The notes beneath the pieces were generated by a model. It did no database searches. It had not been told where the DNA came from and saw only the letters and a program-made list of their open reading frames with translations. Of a stretch of DNA of 64,000 nt, positions 42,201 to 45,901 are shown in pieces (within the stretch, counting starts at the first letter, position 1; the number at the start of each line of letters is the position of its first letter). The stretch spans positions 7,569,001 to 7,633,000 of the forward strand of contig NC_092673.1 in assembly GCF_964355755.1 (NCBI RefSeq), read 5' to 3'. This stretch comes from Antedon mediterranea. Lineage: Eukaryota; Echinodermata; Crinoidea; Comatulida; Antedonidae. A program made the translations under genes and the position numbers.

Positions 42201-44560
42201 CCTCGTCAAAATCACTTTCTGACATAGTTTCTATTTGAAACAAAGAAACTAAACAACAGGTTACAATAATAACCAATATGACGATAATTAAGGCACCGGT
42301 AATAAAATACCTGCCAAGCCCACACAGTATTAAACCTACCATGCGCCGTGGTCTCAATAACTAGACCCCTAAAATCAAAGCCAAACCGACTTCTAGTATC
42401 ACAGGCAAGCCTACACAAGCCTAAAACAACAACACAGTTTTCTAGCTCGGCGACCGCCAAACCTCGTTCGTTATAAAACGCCTCGGATCTAAACCTAAAA
42501 CCAGCTTAGAATAAGCAACTAAAATTACCATCAGTTCGATCTACAACTAAAATTCAGCATTTTGTTCCCGGATGACCCCCCAATTTGTTACGGGCTCGCT
42601 CGTTAGGCTGAAACCAACAATAAGAACATAACAAAACACGTTGTAGTTGTCGTCCATCTTTATTCATCTCCTCTCTTTCTCTCTAGAGGGCTCACTTGCA
42701 TGTGACAAACCCATCACACTATATTAACCTACGAGATTTTGACTGATTCGATGTCCATTCCATGAACTGACAAAGTGACTATATTAACCTACGAGATTTT
42801 GACTGATTCGATGTCCATTCCATGAACTGACAAAGTGACTATATTAACCTACGAGATTTTGACTGATTCGATGTCCATTCCATGAACTGACAAAGTGACT
42901 ATATTAACCTACGAGATTTTGACTGATTCGATGTCCCCATTCCATGAACTGACAAAGTGAAACGATATTTTGACTGATTCGATGTCCATTCCATGAACTG
43001 ACAACGTGACTATATTAACCTACGAGATTTTGACTGATTCGATGTCCATTCCATGAACTGACAAAGTGACTATATTAACCTACGAGATTTTGACTAATTC
43101 GATGTTAATTCCATGAATTGACAAAGTGACTAAATTAACCGACGACCCTTTTACTAACTTTTTACTGACAAGGTAAAGATATTGACCGATGACATTTTGA
43201 CTGATTCGCTATCCATTACATGATCTTACTAACTATACTGACTGACGAGACTGTAACTGACTCGTTGTCCATTCCATGAACTAACGAAATTACCTTCGTC
43301 ACACAATGGTTTGTTACTGGCTGTAATTAATTCACCGATCAATTTATTTTCTATTCTATGACCTGACAAAGTAACTAATTTGATTGATATTTGACTTATT
43401 TACTTGCTATCCATTCCACAAACTGTCGAGATGACTAAATTGACTAACACTTCGACGGATTTACTAAATTGACCTACGACATTTTGACTTAGTCGCTATC
43501 CATTGCATTATCTGACGAGGTAACTATACTGACCGACGATATTGTAACGGACTCGCTGTCCGTTCCATGAACTAACAAAATAACTCCGTCAAGCAATGAT
43601 TTGTTACTCGTGATTAATGTCACCTAACAGTTTATATTATTAAATACATCATACTATTTAGATACCAGATTCAACTCCCGGTGAAGCGGGACAAATGTAC
43701 AACAAATGCAATGGTGACAAGAATCTAGCCATTACAGTAAACGTTGGTATGAGCAAAAAACAGGCAGTAAGAGTATTAACTACACTAAAGTCTTATAAGA
43801 TAGAAATACCAGTCACTGTGTTTGTGTTCAGTGAGTTTGCTGAAGAATGGCCGGAACTAGTACAAGCTTGGGCAAAGGACTACACTATTGGTCTTCGTGG
43901 AAATCATCCATATCCAGCTGGACATTTTGAAAAGATGTCTCCAAATTGGATCAGAGAAGCCGTAATTAGTTCTGAAATGCGTCTTCACGAACTCGATATA
44001 ATACCGGTATTTTATGCACCAGCTGAGGACGGTGGTTCAGTAAAGAAACAGCTAAAAAACAGAGGATTCCGTATTATCCAACCTGCTATTAACTTTCCGC
44101 CAAAGTTAGGTAAGACTAATAATCCACACTGAAAGTTTGCATAGAGCTCCTAATAAAAAGAAATAGCCACAACAATAATGTCCTTTAATATTGTGCAACA
44201 CACGACATTGATTATGGAATTTAGTCTTAATGGGAGTATTTTAGACATGACTAAAATCAAACCTATCTAGCGAGCTAACTAATAATTATTACTATTATTA
44301 TCAAAAGTCTTGAGTATGTTTTACTACCGTATTTTGCAGAACCATTACTGACTGTTGAGAATTACTACCGATTCCGAGATGTTGAGCGTATACCAAAAGC
44401 GCTGAGAATGATTTCAGAAAAGTTAAAAACTTTTGATGGTGGAATACTTGGTCTAGATACAGACCTTCCTGATACTTACATGAATCTTGTGTTCTTGCTT
44501 GATTATCTAGTTGAGAATTCTGATTATCATTTGGTATCGTTAAACCAATGCTTAGATTAA
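3112..44560 (+). CDS. FkbM-type methyltransferase / NodB-like two-domain membrane protein, six exons
   Basis: Exons 3112-3272, 3857-4086, 27921-28221, 30485-30641, 43662-44109 and 44340-44560 join into one 1518-nt frame (505 aa plus stop) with every junction in phase. Residues 9-26 form a hydrophobic signal anchor after a short basic N-terminus, so the protein is probably type II, with its body in the ER/Golgi lumen or outside the cell. Residues about 70-283 look like an FkbM-family SAM-dependent methyltransferase: glycine-rich LLDCGGN at 73-79, acidic strand end FIIHSFE at 97-103, family signature KLDVEGAEF at 206-214. Residues about 300-505 resemble a polysaccharide deacetylase (NodB) fold: start of beta 1 at LAITVNVG, GNHPYP at 363-368, and a C-terminal EPLLTVENYY region. 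Classical NodB metal ligands are mostly absent. Substrate unknown; a glycan is an inference from the NodB half. The gene spans 41.4 kb because introns 2 and 4 are full of repeats. Confidence 0.82.
3857..4086 (+). CDS. Exon 2: SAM-binding start of the FkbM domain
   Basis: Acceptor TTTTTAAAG at 3848-3856; the first base completes a Gly codon. An acidic/His linker (DKQHDDDHKSTDIG) leads into RKILLDCGGNMASTVELF, the nucleotide-binding loop of FkbM-like methyltransferases, then FIIHSFEIDERLAPYF and CPVGVASEDG. Donor GTGAGT at 4087 in phase 1. The 53-bp minisatellite starts only 24 bp into the following intron. Confidence 0.82.
4111..7345 (+). repeat. Minisatellite 1: 53-bp tandem array, about 62 units, in intron 2
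   Basis: Units of 53 bp run almost without interruption from 4111 to 7345. They contain TTACCCTTATTCACCCGTAT and ATGCTACATAATCACATTTT. A 48-bp variant lacks five bases in the TTATTTCATCAAC section and occurs many times, often paired with full units. Other variants (ATCCG, CCACCC, TATATAATC, one-base losses) are spread in runs, a sign of local unit duplication. Because 53 is not a multiple of 3, the ORFs in the array are by-products. Confidence 0.97.
7346..8695. other. Spacer in intron 2, nothing recognised
   Basis: AT-rich intronic sequence with short A/T runs, including an AATAATATATATATATTATT tract near 8313. No coding, RNA or transposon signature was identified. Confidence 0.45.
8696..8895 (+). 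repeat. Degenerate short tandem repeat (CATTTCGCCGACAGA-like units)
   Basis: About ten irregular units of roughly 17-20 bp built from variants of CATTTCGTCGACTAGA, CATTTTGCCGACAGA and CAATTGACCGACAGA. Reverse-complement versions lie at 16729-16868, on the other side of the LINE-rich block. Confidence 0.75.
9407..11849 (+). pseudogene. LINE reverse transcriptase, one frameshift
   Basis: Two overlapping frames (9407-10039 and 10005-11849) form one RT. The break is a single extra A in the A7 run at 10018-10025, just after the VIVPIYKK motif of RT block 1; downstream the frame continues RNDLNNYRGISLTSCISKIF. Later blocks are intact: YMAFLDFRKAFDSVW, GVKQGCVLSPVLFSIYINEF and the catalytic FWADDIVLLA. 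The C-terminus has a CCHC-like knuckle, CKLCGTKSDEDNHHFILNCP. About 820 aa in total survive and only this one indel disrupts the frame, so the copy is relatively recent. The product would copy its own RNA at a nicked target. The upstream linker extends in frame to about 9235. Confidence 0.88.
11892..12053 (+). other. Two long G runs in the LINE 3' UTR
   Basis: G tracts at about 11892-11921 (interrupted by A and T) and 12038-12052. Guanine-rich tracts able to form quadruplexes are a known feature of some LINE 3' UTRs. The short ORF reading poly-Gly here is an artefact. Confidence 0.6.
12191..12475. other. Short spacer, nothing recognised
   Basis: AT-rich sequence between the LINE tail and the inverted terminus at 12476; no feature seen. 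Confidence 0.4.
12826..16440 (-). mobile_element. Outer LINE on the minus strand, split by a second LINE
   Basis: On the minus strand the order is: linker KPWITPDILNLI (near 16420), RT N-terminus (FWTHVRNKKTKPAPSVFLIN, 16252-15956; NDWKSANIIPIYKYG, 15959-15615), then SSSPVLSGVP and an LLLILI region near 15400. After the inserted LINE the same RT resumes exactly with its YADD box near 13610, followed by CVLNWSTINRMKLNVNKCKI and RPVLEYGVPAWCIF (to 12924). Several frameshifts and stops. The end near 12830 has a (CAAG)n run that may be its 3' tail. The domain order resembles CR1/Jockey-type elements. Confidence 0.8.
13644..15369 (-). pseudogene. Inner LINE (CR1/L2-like RT), inserted in the outer LINE
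   Basis: The minus-strand frame 15369 to 14239 reads STSKATGIDTLPAKFFKDGA, EWKLARVIPIHKKGSKTVVG, VLDLQKAFDTVDHQIL, GVPQGSILGPLLFLMYVNDM and catalytic LLYADDSAIVV. A slip in an A run (T run on + at about 14246) shifts it into 14269-13979, with TAQNKTVRCILGLEPRDHIG. The copy starts mid-linker, so it is 5'-truncated, and ends in AATAAAG plus an A8 run at the target duplication. Target duplications are ATTAAGGTCA (13634-13643) and ATTAAGATCA (15370-15379), nine of ten bases identical. The RT has all catalytic motifs in one 370-codon frame. Confidence 0.88.
16729..16868 (-). repeat. Degenerate short tandem repeat, inverse of 8696-8895
   Basis: Units such as GTCGGCGAAATGGC, GTCGCCGAAATGTCCT and GTCGACGAAATGGC, about 18 bp apart, reverse-complementary in type to the units at 8696-8895. 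Confidence 0.75.
16869..17599. other. AT-rich spacer, nothing recognised
   Basis: Long A/T runs (around 17010) and no supported gene. Short ORFs here lack any recognisable motif. Confidence 0.45.
17600..18060 (-). pseudogene. LINE endonuclease fragment
   Basis: Read on the minus strand, across frameshifts, this stretch gives GVGIMLNNMQTKVVEVKYVS, then NLLDYCRKENVILTGDFNV-like and GNYGLGNRN-like residues. Those motifs are the exonuclease/endonuclease/phosphatase (AP endonuclease) domain of non-LTR retrotransposons. No RT follows directly, so this is an isolated fragment or part of a rearranged copy. Frameshifts make it non-functional. Confidence 0.6.
18061..18849. other. Spacer, nothing firmly recognised
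   Basis: Contains GTGAGGTGGTTCCCCGTTGC near 18261, which looks like dispersed-repeat sequence, then AT-rich DNA. No gene supported. Confidence 0.35.
18850..19128 (+). repeat. Inverted repeat A, left arm (partner 20092-20331)
   Basis: Reads AGATATTGATGGTATAG, a 26-bp tandem duplication around CCGTTTATAGGTTGTTTTTA, then to TGATATAAATTG. The reverse complement recurs at 20092-20331 with high identity. The last 70 bp also recur inverted at 20955-21018. Confidence 0.9.
19060..19440 (+). repeat. Inverted repeat B, left arm (partner 20634-21018)
   Basis: From GTGTTGGTAAC through AGGAGTTAATTAAAAAAATA to CCGGATATTATAACAATGAC. The right arm at 20634-21018 is its reverse complement over about 380 bp with only scattered differences, giving a potential stem of that length around a 1.2-kb loop. 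Confidence 0.9.
19485..20010 (+). CDS. Three small exons of an unknown acidic protein between the inverted repeats
   Basis: Exon a is open from 19485 and ends FLLEILNDNDEM before GTAAGT at 19596. Exon b (19718-19771, after TTTTCAG) is 18 codons, IRCIEELIDDQNELCNEM, before GTAAGT. Exon c (19855-20010, after TTTTACAG) reads YGVLNISNNEGEETLQLEND, then MVVQGICRIARNKRGDLDEE and ENVRIKTGFLN, stop at 20008-20010. All junctions are phase 0. Each unit ends in an acidic -EM or -DM with ATG directly before GT, and exon c has an internal ATG|GTAGTT that looks like the same donor. The first exon and promoter were not found. Family unknown; it could be a captured host gene or the element's own gene. Confidence 0.45.
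20092..20331 (-). repeat. Inverted repeat A, right arm
   Basis: Reverse complement of 18850-19128, lacking the 26-bp tandem duplication. It begins 82 bp after the stop codon of exon c. Confidence 0.9.
20634..21018 (-). repeat. Inverted repeat B, right arm, with a second partial A
   Basis: Reverse complement of 19060-19440, including the junction to the end of A, so B plus 70 bp of A were copied as one block. 20332-20633, between the arms, is AT-rich with scattered relatives of the internal motif (TATCCGAAACATAACACCTATT near 20390). Confidence 0.9.
21019..21616. other. Spacer with one repeat shared with 29222-29270
   Basis: At 21174-21228 the sequence ATCGCCCGATTGGTGGTGTC and the following ACGGCTGGCAG recur inverted at 29222-29270. 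The rest is AT-rich without recognised features. Confidence 0.5.
21617..21688 (+). tRNA. tRNA-derived sequence (tRNA-Pro-like scaffold), probably a pseudogene or SINE head
   Basis: GGCTCTGTGGTCTAGTGGTA then TGATACTCGCC matches the 5' half of animal tRNA-Pro. The A box (TGGTCTAGTGG) and B box (GGTTCGAATCT) are intact. The anticodon loop CCTGTAA would put TGT (Thr) at 34-36 but lacks T33. The T stem has mismatches (GCAGG/CTCTC) and the acceptor only about five pairs. It is therefore unlikely to be a functional tRNA, but pol III promoter elements remain. Confidence 0.5.
21975..22268 (+). repeat. Tandem array of about 59-bp units
   Basis: Five units carrying TTGGCGATTACCCAAGTTTC and AGGTAATCCATATACTTCTG. 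The same family lies inverted at 26868-27400. Differences among units are few (ACC/CC, GGATCCC/GATCCCG). Confidence 0.88.
22270..23699. other. Spacer in intron 2, nothing recognised
   Basis: AT-rich sequence with two copies of TATACAAATAAACTTTATAC-like motif near 23175 and 23240. No gene or RNA supported. Confidence 0.4.
23700..25990 (-). mobile_element. Tx1/L1-like LINE remnant on the minus strand, interrupted
   Basis: On the minus strand from about 25990: FYKHFWKEIY-like, ELSPTQRRSILNLVYKKG, a region matching NWRPISLLxxDxKIxA, then 25529-25113 with RIRQGCPLSALLFIIVTEIM and the decayed catalytic box QLVDDPILLV (D-D kept, Y/A lost). After the inserted + strand LINE, the frame YKLCQKCNTIEDEKHLIHDC at about 23960 is the C-terminal zinc knuckle of such elements. 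Multiple stops and frameshifts; the RT-to-knuckle connection (several hundred residues in intact elements) is missing, so a deletion accompanied or followed the insertion. Confidence 0.72.
24049..25064 (+). pseudogene. CR1/L2-like LINE RT, C-terminal half
   Basis: Starts mid-RT with SSGVPQGSVLGPALFNIFIN and catalytic VKIFADDTKMF, then EKWQLPFNLMKCKIMHFGRR, YKTIIRPSIEYCSPVW. A one-base shift near 24575 moves the frame to 24605-25009 (VQQRATRLVPGIRRDTYQDR, SRTRGHKWKMN, FFTQNICNVWNKLP). The 3' UTR ends near 25064 in GTAAAAAA. Strongly 5'-truncated and inserted head-to-head into the minus-strand Tx1-like LINE. Confidence 0.82.
25991..26867. other. Spacer, no firm gene
   Basis: An 85-codon ORF at 26068-26325 (rich in K, R, Q) and an open stretch at 26514-26605 flanked by AG and GT (SNLELVRPDPALRDTKLSFI) were inspected. 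Neither matches a known family and the latter would break the frame of the host gene. Confidence 0.35.
26868..27400 (-). repeat. Tandem array of about 60-bp units, inverse of 21975-22268
   Basis: About nine units containing TGGATTACCTGAAACTTGGG and GGTCTAGAAGTATA, more diverged than the left array. The last units decay toward 27400. Confidence 0.88.
27401..27920. other. Intron 2 end, no feature
   Basis: AT-rich sequence leading to the exon 3 acceptor. Only the pyrimidine-rich stretch before TCTAG is functional-looking. Confidence 0.4.
27921..28221 (+). CDS. Exon 3: FkbM core with the DVEGAE signature
   Basis: Acceptor TCTTTCTAG at 27912-27920. The exon completes the Gly codon and reads NMTAFTESAWAPDKGK, a Gly-rich GGGTLYVDKK segment, IPVVDVSKWI and FVIFKLDVEGAEFGIL, the hallmark motif of the family. 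Donor AAGTAAGG at 28222 in phase 2. The first line, GNMTAFTESAW, continues the CPVGVASEDG strand of exon 2, as expected for this fold, so no exon appears to be missing from the 23.8-kb intron 2. Confidence 0.85.
28222..29924. other. Intron 3, first part: repeats only
   Basis: Holds a dispersed repeat whose end (29222-29270) is shared inverted with 21174-21228, and a cluster of AACCGGTTAT/ATAACCG words at 29495-29775. No gene supported. Confidence 0.45.
29925..30070 (-). pseudogene. Small LINE RT remnant
   Basis: On the minus strand it reads VEAFLINQNLYVWLSPNGGI then QGSWLGSVLFIIFTNI, a decayed version of the RT block (S)GVPQGSVLGPLLFxxFIND. Too short and too mutated to classify. Confidence 0.5.
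30485..30641 (+). CDS. Exon 4: end of the FkbM domain, GC splice donor
   Basis: Acceptor ATTATAG ends at 30484. The exon completes Lys and reads YYGEYHKNQPVGLSRSAMSL, then IIKDVKTKGRKMFDWGAENR and YADFATIHPIQ. The only donor that keeps phase with exon 5 is CAG|GCAAGT at 30642, a GC-AG intron with otherwise perfect consensus. Without splicing, the frame runs 26 more codons to a stop at 30720-30722, which would give a stand-alone methyltransferase of about 309 aa. Confidence 0.75.
30723..31216. repeat. Degenerate left border of minisatellite 2
   Basis: Words such as TTGACCGACGACATTTTTAC and TCCATTCCATGAACTAACGA recur every 55-70 bp but diverge strongly, unlike the homogeneous core that follows. 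A similar decayed zone lies at 43141-43600. Confidence 0.7.
31217..37293 (+). repeat. Minisatellite 2: 60-bp tandem array, about 101 units, in intron 4
   Basis: The 60-bp unit contains CAACGAGATTTTGACTGATT and CGATGTCCATTCCATGAACT. Period is exactly 60 with rare one-base indels. Units group into higher-order blocks: 32581-33300 repeats at 33361-34080 (offset 780), and 33361-34320 repeats at 34981-35940 (offset about 1620, sharing the same one-base deletion GATGTCATT). Because 60 is a multiple of 3, one minus-strand frame stays open for up to 224 codons with the 20-residue period LSVHGMDIESVKISLVNIVT; no evidence that it is translated. The array continues at 42719-43140 on the other side of the retrotransposon. 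Confidence 0.97.
37294..37426 (-). repeat. 3' LTR (133 bp)
   Basis: Identical in length to the other LTR. Three substitutions between the pair, near TTTCTTTCTAG/TTTCTCTCTAG and TTCCGTG/TTGCATG. Unusually short for a Ty3-type LTR. Confidence 0.93.
37656..39395 (-). CDS. Integrase C-terminus plus reverse transcriptase and RNase H
   Basis: A 579-codon open frame. It starts with an integrase-tail-like region (FSSGDEVLVMLPLPSQPLST, RFAGPYKVLERVEEVDYVLD) and a linker. The RT follows: IIEPSCSAWSSPCILVPKPD, YPIPRIDDCIDRVG, VMPFGLKNAPPTFQRLVN and catalytic EAYIDDLVVYSD, then FLGMTGFYRRFCRSFS. RNase H: FSLMIDASDVGSGAVLAQ, STVEKETLALMSALKHFEVY, WTDHNPLTFL and DNVVADALSRV at the end. All catalytic acidic residues are visible. 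The product copies element RNA to DNA in cytoplasmic particles. The frame ends only about 230 bp from the 3' LTR with no integrase after it, which fixes the unusual domain order. Confidence 0.92.
   Translation of the reverse strand: MKRLFDRKSEKRSFSSGDEVLVMLPLPSQPLSTRFAGPYKVLERVEEVDYVLDTPDRRKKKRLCHINMLKPYTARNNSDTCTSTPVTCVVEENSEEFGDPDTCVKFSNSDVLANIEEKVGHLSRDRKVEIVSLIFGNLQLFSDVPGRTKLVEHDVKTADCSPIKQNPYRANPFKMKVLQNEIDYMIKNDIIEPSCSAWSSPCILVPKPDKSYRFCTDYRKVNAKSTTDSYPIPRIDDCIDRVGSAKFVTKFDLLIKSYWQIPLTERAKEVSAFVTPMGLYQYKVMPFGLKNAPPTFQRLVNGIISGLEGCEAYIDDLVVYSDTWDVHVQRIKALFDRLTAAKLTVNLVKSEFSCAEIVFLGHKVGCGKVKPLSAKIKAVCDFPVPKSKQELMRFLGMTGFYRRFCRSFSTLVAPLTNLLKKNASFVWLEECNNAFIKVKAMLSNEPVLMAPQFDKQFSLMIDASDVGSGAVLAQTDENGVDKPVWFYSRKFNQHEKPYSTVEKETLALMSALKHFEVYLGSTPFPIVVWTDHNPLTFLARMKDRNQRLLRWSLAVQEMNLEIHHIRRKDNVVADALSRV
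39392..40734 (-). pseudogene. Integrase, frameshifted at the catalytic glutamate
   Basis: Frame 40734-39580 has a linker, then the HHCC zinc finger (GHLGVNKTVDKILRHFFWPG and CKSCHACQ), and the first two catalytic aspartates in RVIVDCVGPLP and VQSDQGSNF. Where the third catalytic residue is expected, after HPQSHGSL, about four bases are missing (near 39705). The Glu is lost and the frame shifts into 39676-39392, which carries the remaining C-terminal part (EGVPLLLFAVRETVQESLGF). The element therefore cannot encode an intact integrase. The zinc finger and core otherwise agree with Ty3-type integrases. Confidence 0.88.
40807..41031 (-). CDS. Aspartic protease
   Basis: Short frame with the retroviral-type active site VRVLRDTGASQSLII and the flap-like VLIQGVEGGY. 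A TTTAAAC context and a stop near 40808 separate it from the integrase frame, so a frameshift mutation or translational shift joins them. The product cleaves the Gag and Pol polyproteins. Confidence 0.8.
   Translation of the reverse strand: MRKLFKPFLSTGSVALINDVNLSKVRVLRDTGASQSLIIESALSFLNESSAGASVLIQGVEGGYKEVPLHVIRI
41190..42357 (-). pseudogene. Gag, broken into three frames
   Basis: The N-terminal frame (42357-42043) has SDFDEEFLDSMSIEVVAQL; the middle one (42011-41781) is a strongly charged coiled coil (REKLIFKRRKIEILEMQTQR). The third (41714-41190) has capsid sequence QTALVGKAQEVFSALADDQC and AYELVPEAYRQKFRNLC, and ends in a CCHC zinc knuckle start, CFYCKKKGH. The stretch 41781-41714 in another frame supplies the missing capsid residues. 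At least two indels break it. Confidence 0.8.
42586..42718 (-). repeat. 5' LTR (133 bp)
   Basis: Partner of 37294-37426. Inside it, on the minus strand, TGGGGGGTCATCCGGGAAC lies three bases after the LTR and is the likely primer binding site; the matching tRNA was not identified. Confidence 0.9.
42719..43140 (+). repeat. Minisatellite 2, right part (about 7 units)
   Basis: Continues the 60-bp array after the retrotransposon, with the CTAT duplication at the join. One unit pair near 42940-42965 is shortened. Confidence 0.95.
43141..43600 (+). repeat. Degenerate right border of minisatellite 2
   Basis: Diverged units (ATCCATTACATGATCTTACT, GTCCATTCCATGAACTAACG) with irregular spacing run up to about 60 bp before exon 5. 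Confidence 0.7.
43662..44109 (+). CDS. Exon 5: NodB-like domain, first part
   Basis: Acceptor CTATTTAG at 43654-43661. In phase 0 it reads IPDSTPGEAGQMYNKCNGDK, then NLAITVNVGMS, IPVTVFVFSEFAEEWPEL, GLRGNHPYPAGHFEKMS and IIPVFYAPAEDGGS. Order and spacing match NodB polysaccharide deacetylases (TFDDG, TFFV, GNHTxxH, RxPxG). The TFDDG aspartates are replaced (TVNVG), the first His of the HxxxH motif is kept (365), the second is displaced by two residues (371), and the motif-3 Arg is Tyr. A non-catalytic or altered-activity domain is likely. Donor TTAGGTAAG at 44110. Confidence 0.8.
44340..44560 (+). CDS. Exon 6: C-terminal end of the NodB-like domain
   Basis: Acceptor TATTTTGCAG ends at 44339. 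The frame reads EPLLTVENYYRFRDVERIPK, then ALRMISEKLKTFDGGILGLD, TDLPDTYMNLVFLLDYLVEN and SDYHLVSLNQCLD, with the stop TAA at 44558-44560. The amphipathic helix plus the late HLVSLNQCL strand is typical of the end of NodB domains, where the barrel is closed. Intron 5 is only 230 bp. Confidence 0.8.
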
Positions 44561-44685
44561 ATATACATGGGTAGGAAAGAAGAACTTGAGAATATAGCCT
44601 TTCCAAGTTTGTGGGTACTATGGAAGGCAATTGCCGCCAAAAATACGATTACAAAATACAATGTATTTATTGCATGTCTTTTTAT

Positions 44686-44769
44686 TGTACGTTTCTGCGA
44701 GTAGGTTGTACGTTTCTGTGAGTATGTTGTACGTTTCTGTGAGTATGTTGTACGTTTCTGTGAGTATGT
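44686..44769 (+). repeat. 21-bp tandem repeat, four units
   Basis: Units of TTGTACGTTTCTGTGAGTATG, the first with C and GG variants. It sits in the predicted 3' UTR of the FkbM/NodB gene. The 7-residue periodic ORF on the minus strand is a by-product. Confidence 0.85.
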
Positions 44770-44907
44770 TGTATATTTCCAAGAATACATTGAATGTCTG
44801 TAATTGACATTTTTAATGGAGATTGCCTTCCACAGGGCAGAATAGGGTACGTGGATATTATTGGTCTTATAGTTACTGTAGTTGATAGTGAACGATACGT
44901 ATTTTTA

Positions 44908-44913
44908 AATAAA
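44908..44913 (+). terminator. Candidate polyadenylation signal AATAAA
   Basis: First AATAAA downstream of the stop at 44560, giving a 3' UTR of about 350-370 nt; another lies at 44990-44995. The 21-bp tandem repeat at 44686-44769 would fall inside this 3' UTR. Not proven. Confidence 0.35.
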
Positions 44914-45054
44914 AAGTAAGTTTTGTATGGTAATGGTAATGAAGTTAAATAGTTCTTTTGAAAACGCAGATGCGTCCTTTTTGGTGTTAAATAAAGTAAT
45001 TTAATAGAAATAGAAGTCTTCTATGTGAAGGAAAGTATTCCGGATTCATCCACA

Positions 45055-45486
45055 GTTTACCACTGTGCGCTACTATACCGATTTTGGTTGTACTTGCGCC
45101 AAGTATTAATAAATAGGAATTAGTTTAGCACTGTGCGTTACTATACCCATATCGGTTGTACTTGCGCACAGTGAGAATAAATAGGATTTAGTTTAGCACT
45201 GTGCGCTACTATACCCATTTCGGTTGTACTTGCGCACAGTGAGAATAAATAGGATTTAGTTTAGCACTGTGCGCTACTATACCCATTTTGGTTATACTTC
45301 AGCACAGTGATAATAAATAAGATTTAGTTTAGAACTGCTGCGCTACTATACCCATTTTTGTTGTACTTGAGCACAGTGATAATAAATAGGATTTAGTTTA
45401 GCACTCTGCGGTACTATACCTATTTTGGTTATACTTGAGCACAGTGACAATAAATATGATTTAGTTTAGCACTGTGTGCTACTATA
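45055..45486 (+). repeat. 68-bp tandem repeat, about six units, each with a hairpin
   Basis: Each unit carries CACTGTGCG and, 25-30 bp later, its reverse complement CGCACAGTG, then AATAAATAGGATTTAGTTTA. Later units are decayed in one arm (GAGCACAGTG). Confidence 0.9.
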
Positions 45487-45800
45487 GGAGTACATTATTA
45501 TGTGAACAAATACTGTAGTACCAACACGTAGTATTTTATAAATCTATTTTTTTTTGCATTTTTTACTGTACTGTATGTACTGTACAAAGTAAACTCAAAA
45601 TGGCAAGTTTTAGTAATAAAGAATATGGAATCTTTGTATGATTAAGTGTTTTGCTTTGTTTTTTTAGTTGGTTTAAATAGGAACGATGCCAGAAGGTGAT
45701 TTTGACAGGAAATTGTTTCTCCATTGGGGCTATAAGAGAATTTAAAAAAAACTTTTATTAAAAAACAAGGCCAACAGCCATTAAGTCGCGTGCTACAATG

Positions 45801-45901
45801 CATAGTAATACCGGACCGACAGACAGACCGACCGACAGACCGACAGACAGACCGACAGACAGACAGACAGAGAGACCGACCGACCGACATAGTGAACTAT
45901 A
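45801..45901 (-). repeat. GACA/GACC simple repeat with conserved flanks, copy 1
   Basis: CATAGTAATACCGGACCGAC, then mixed GACA and GACC units, then CGACATAGTGAACTATA. The same flanks bound copy 2 at 46472-46576, so the unit is a dispersed element and not a free microsatellite. Confidence 0.8.

Larger units (their letters stand above)
37294..42718 (-). mobile_element. Ty3-type LTR retrotransposon with INT before RT (Gmr1-like), inside minisatellite 2
   Basis: Two 133-bp direct LTRs (37294-37426 and 42586-42718), each TGTTACGG...CATCACA, differ at about three positions. The 4-bp target duplication CTAT is created from the 60-bp repeat (GTGACTAT|LTR ... LTR|CTATATTAACC). On the minus strand the order is gag (42357-41190), protease (41031-40807), integrase (40734-39392), then RT and RNase H (39395-37656). 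This Copia-like order with a Ty3-like RT is the diagnostic feature of Gmr1-like deuterostome elements. A purine tract (AAGTGGGGGTG on the minus strand) adjoins the 3' LTR. The element is antisense to the host gene. Confidence 0.93.

Noticed and set aside
44557-44790. YSQKRTT repeat peptide on the minus strand
   Set aside because: Product of the 21-bp tandem repeat in the 3' UTR of the main gene, with no supporting context.
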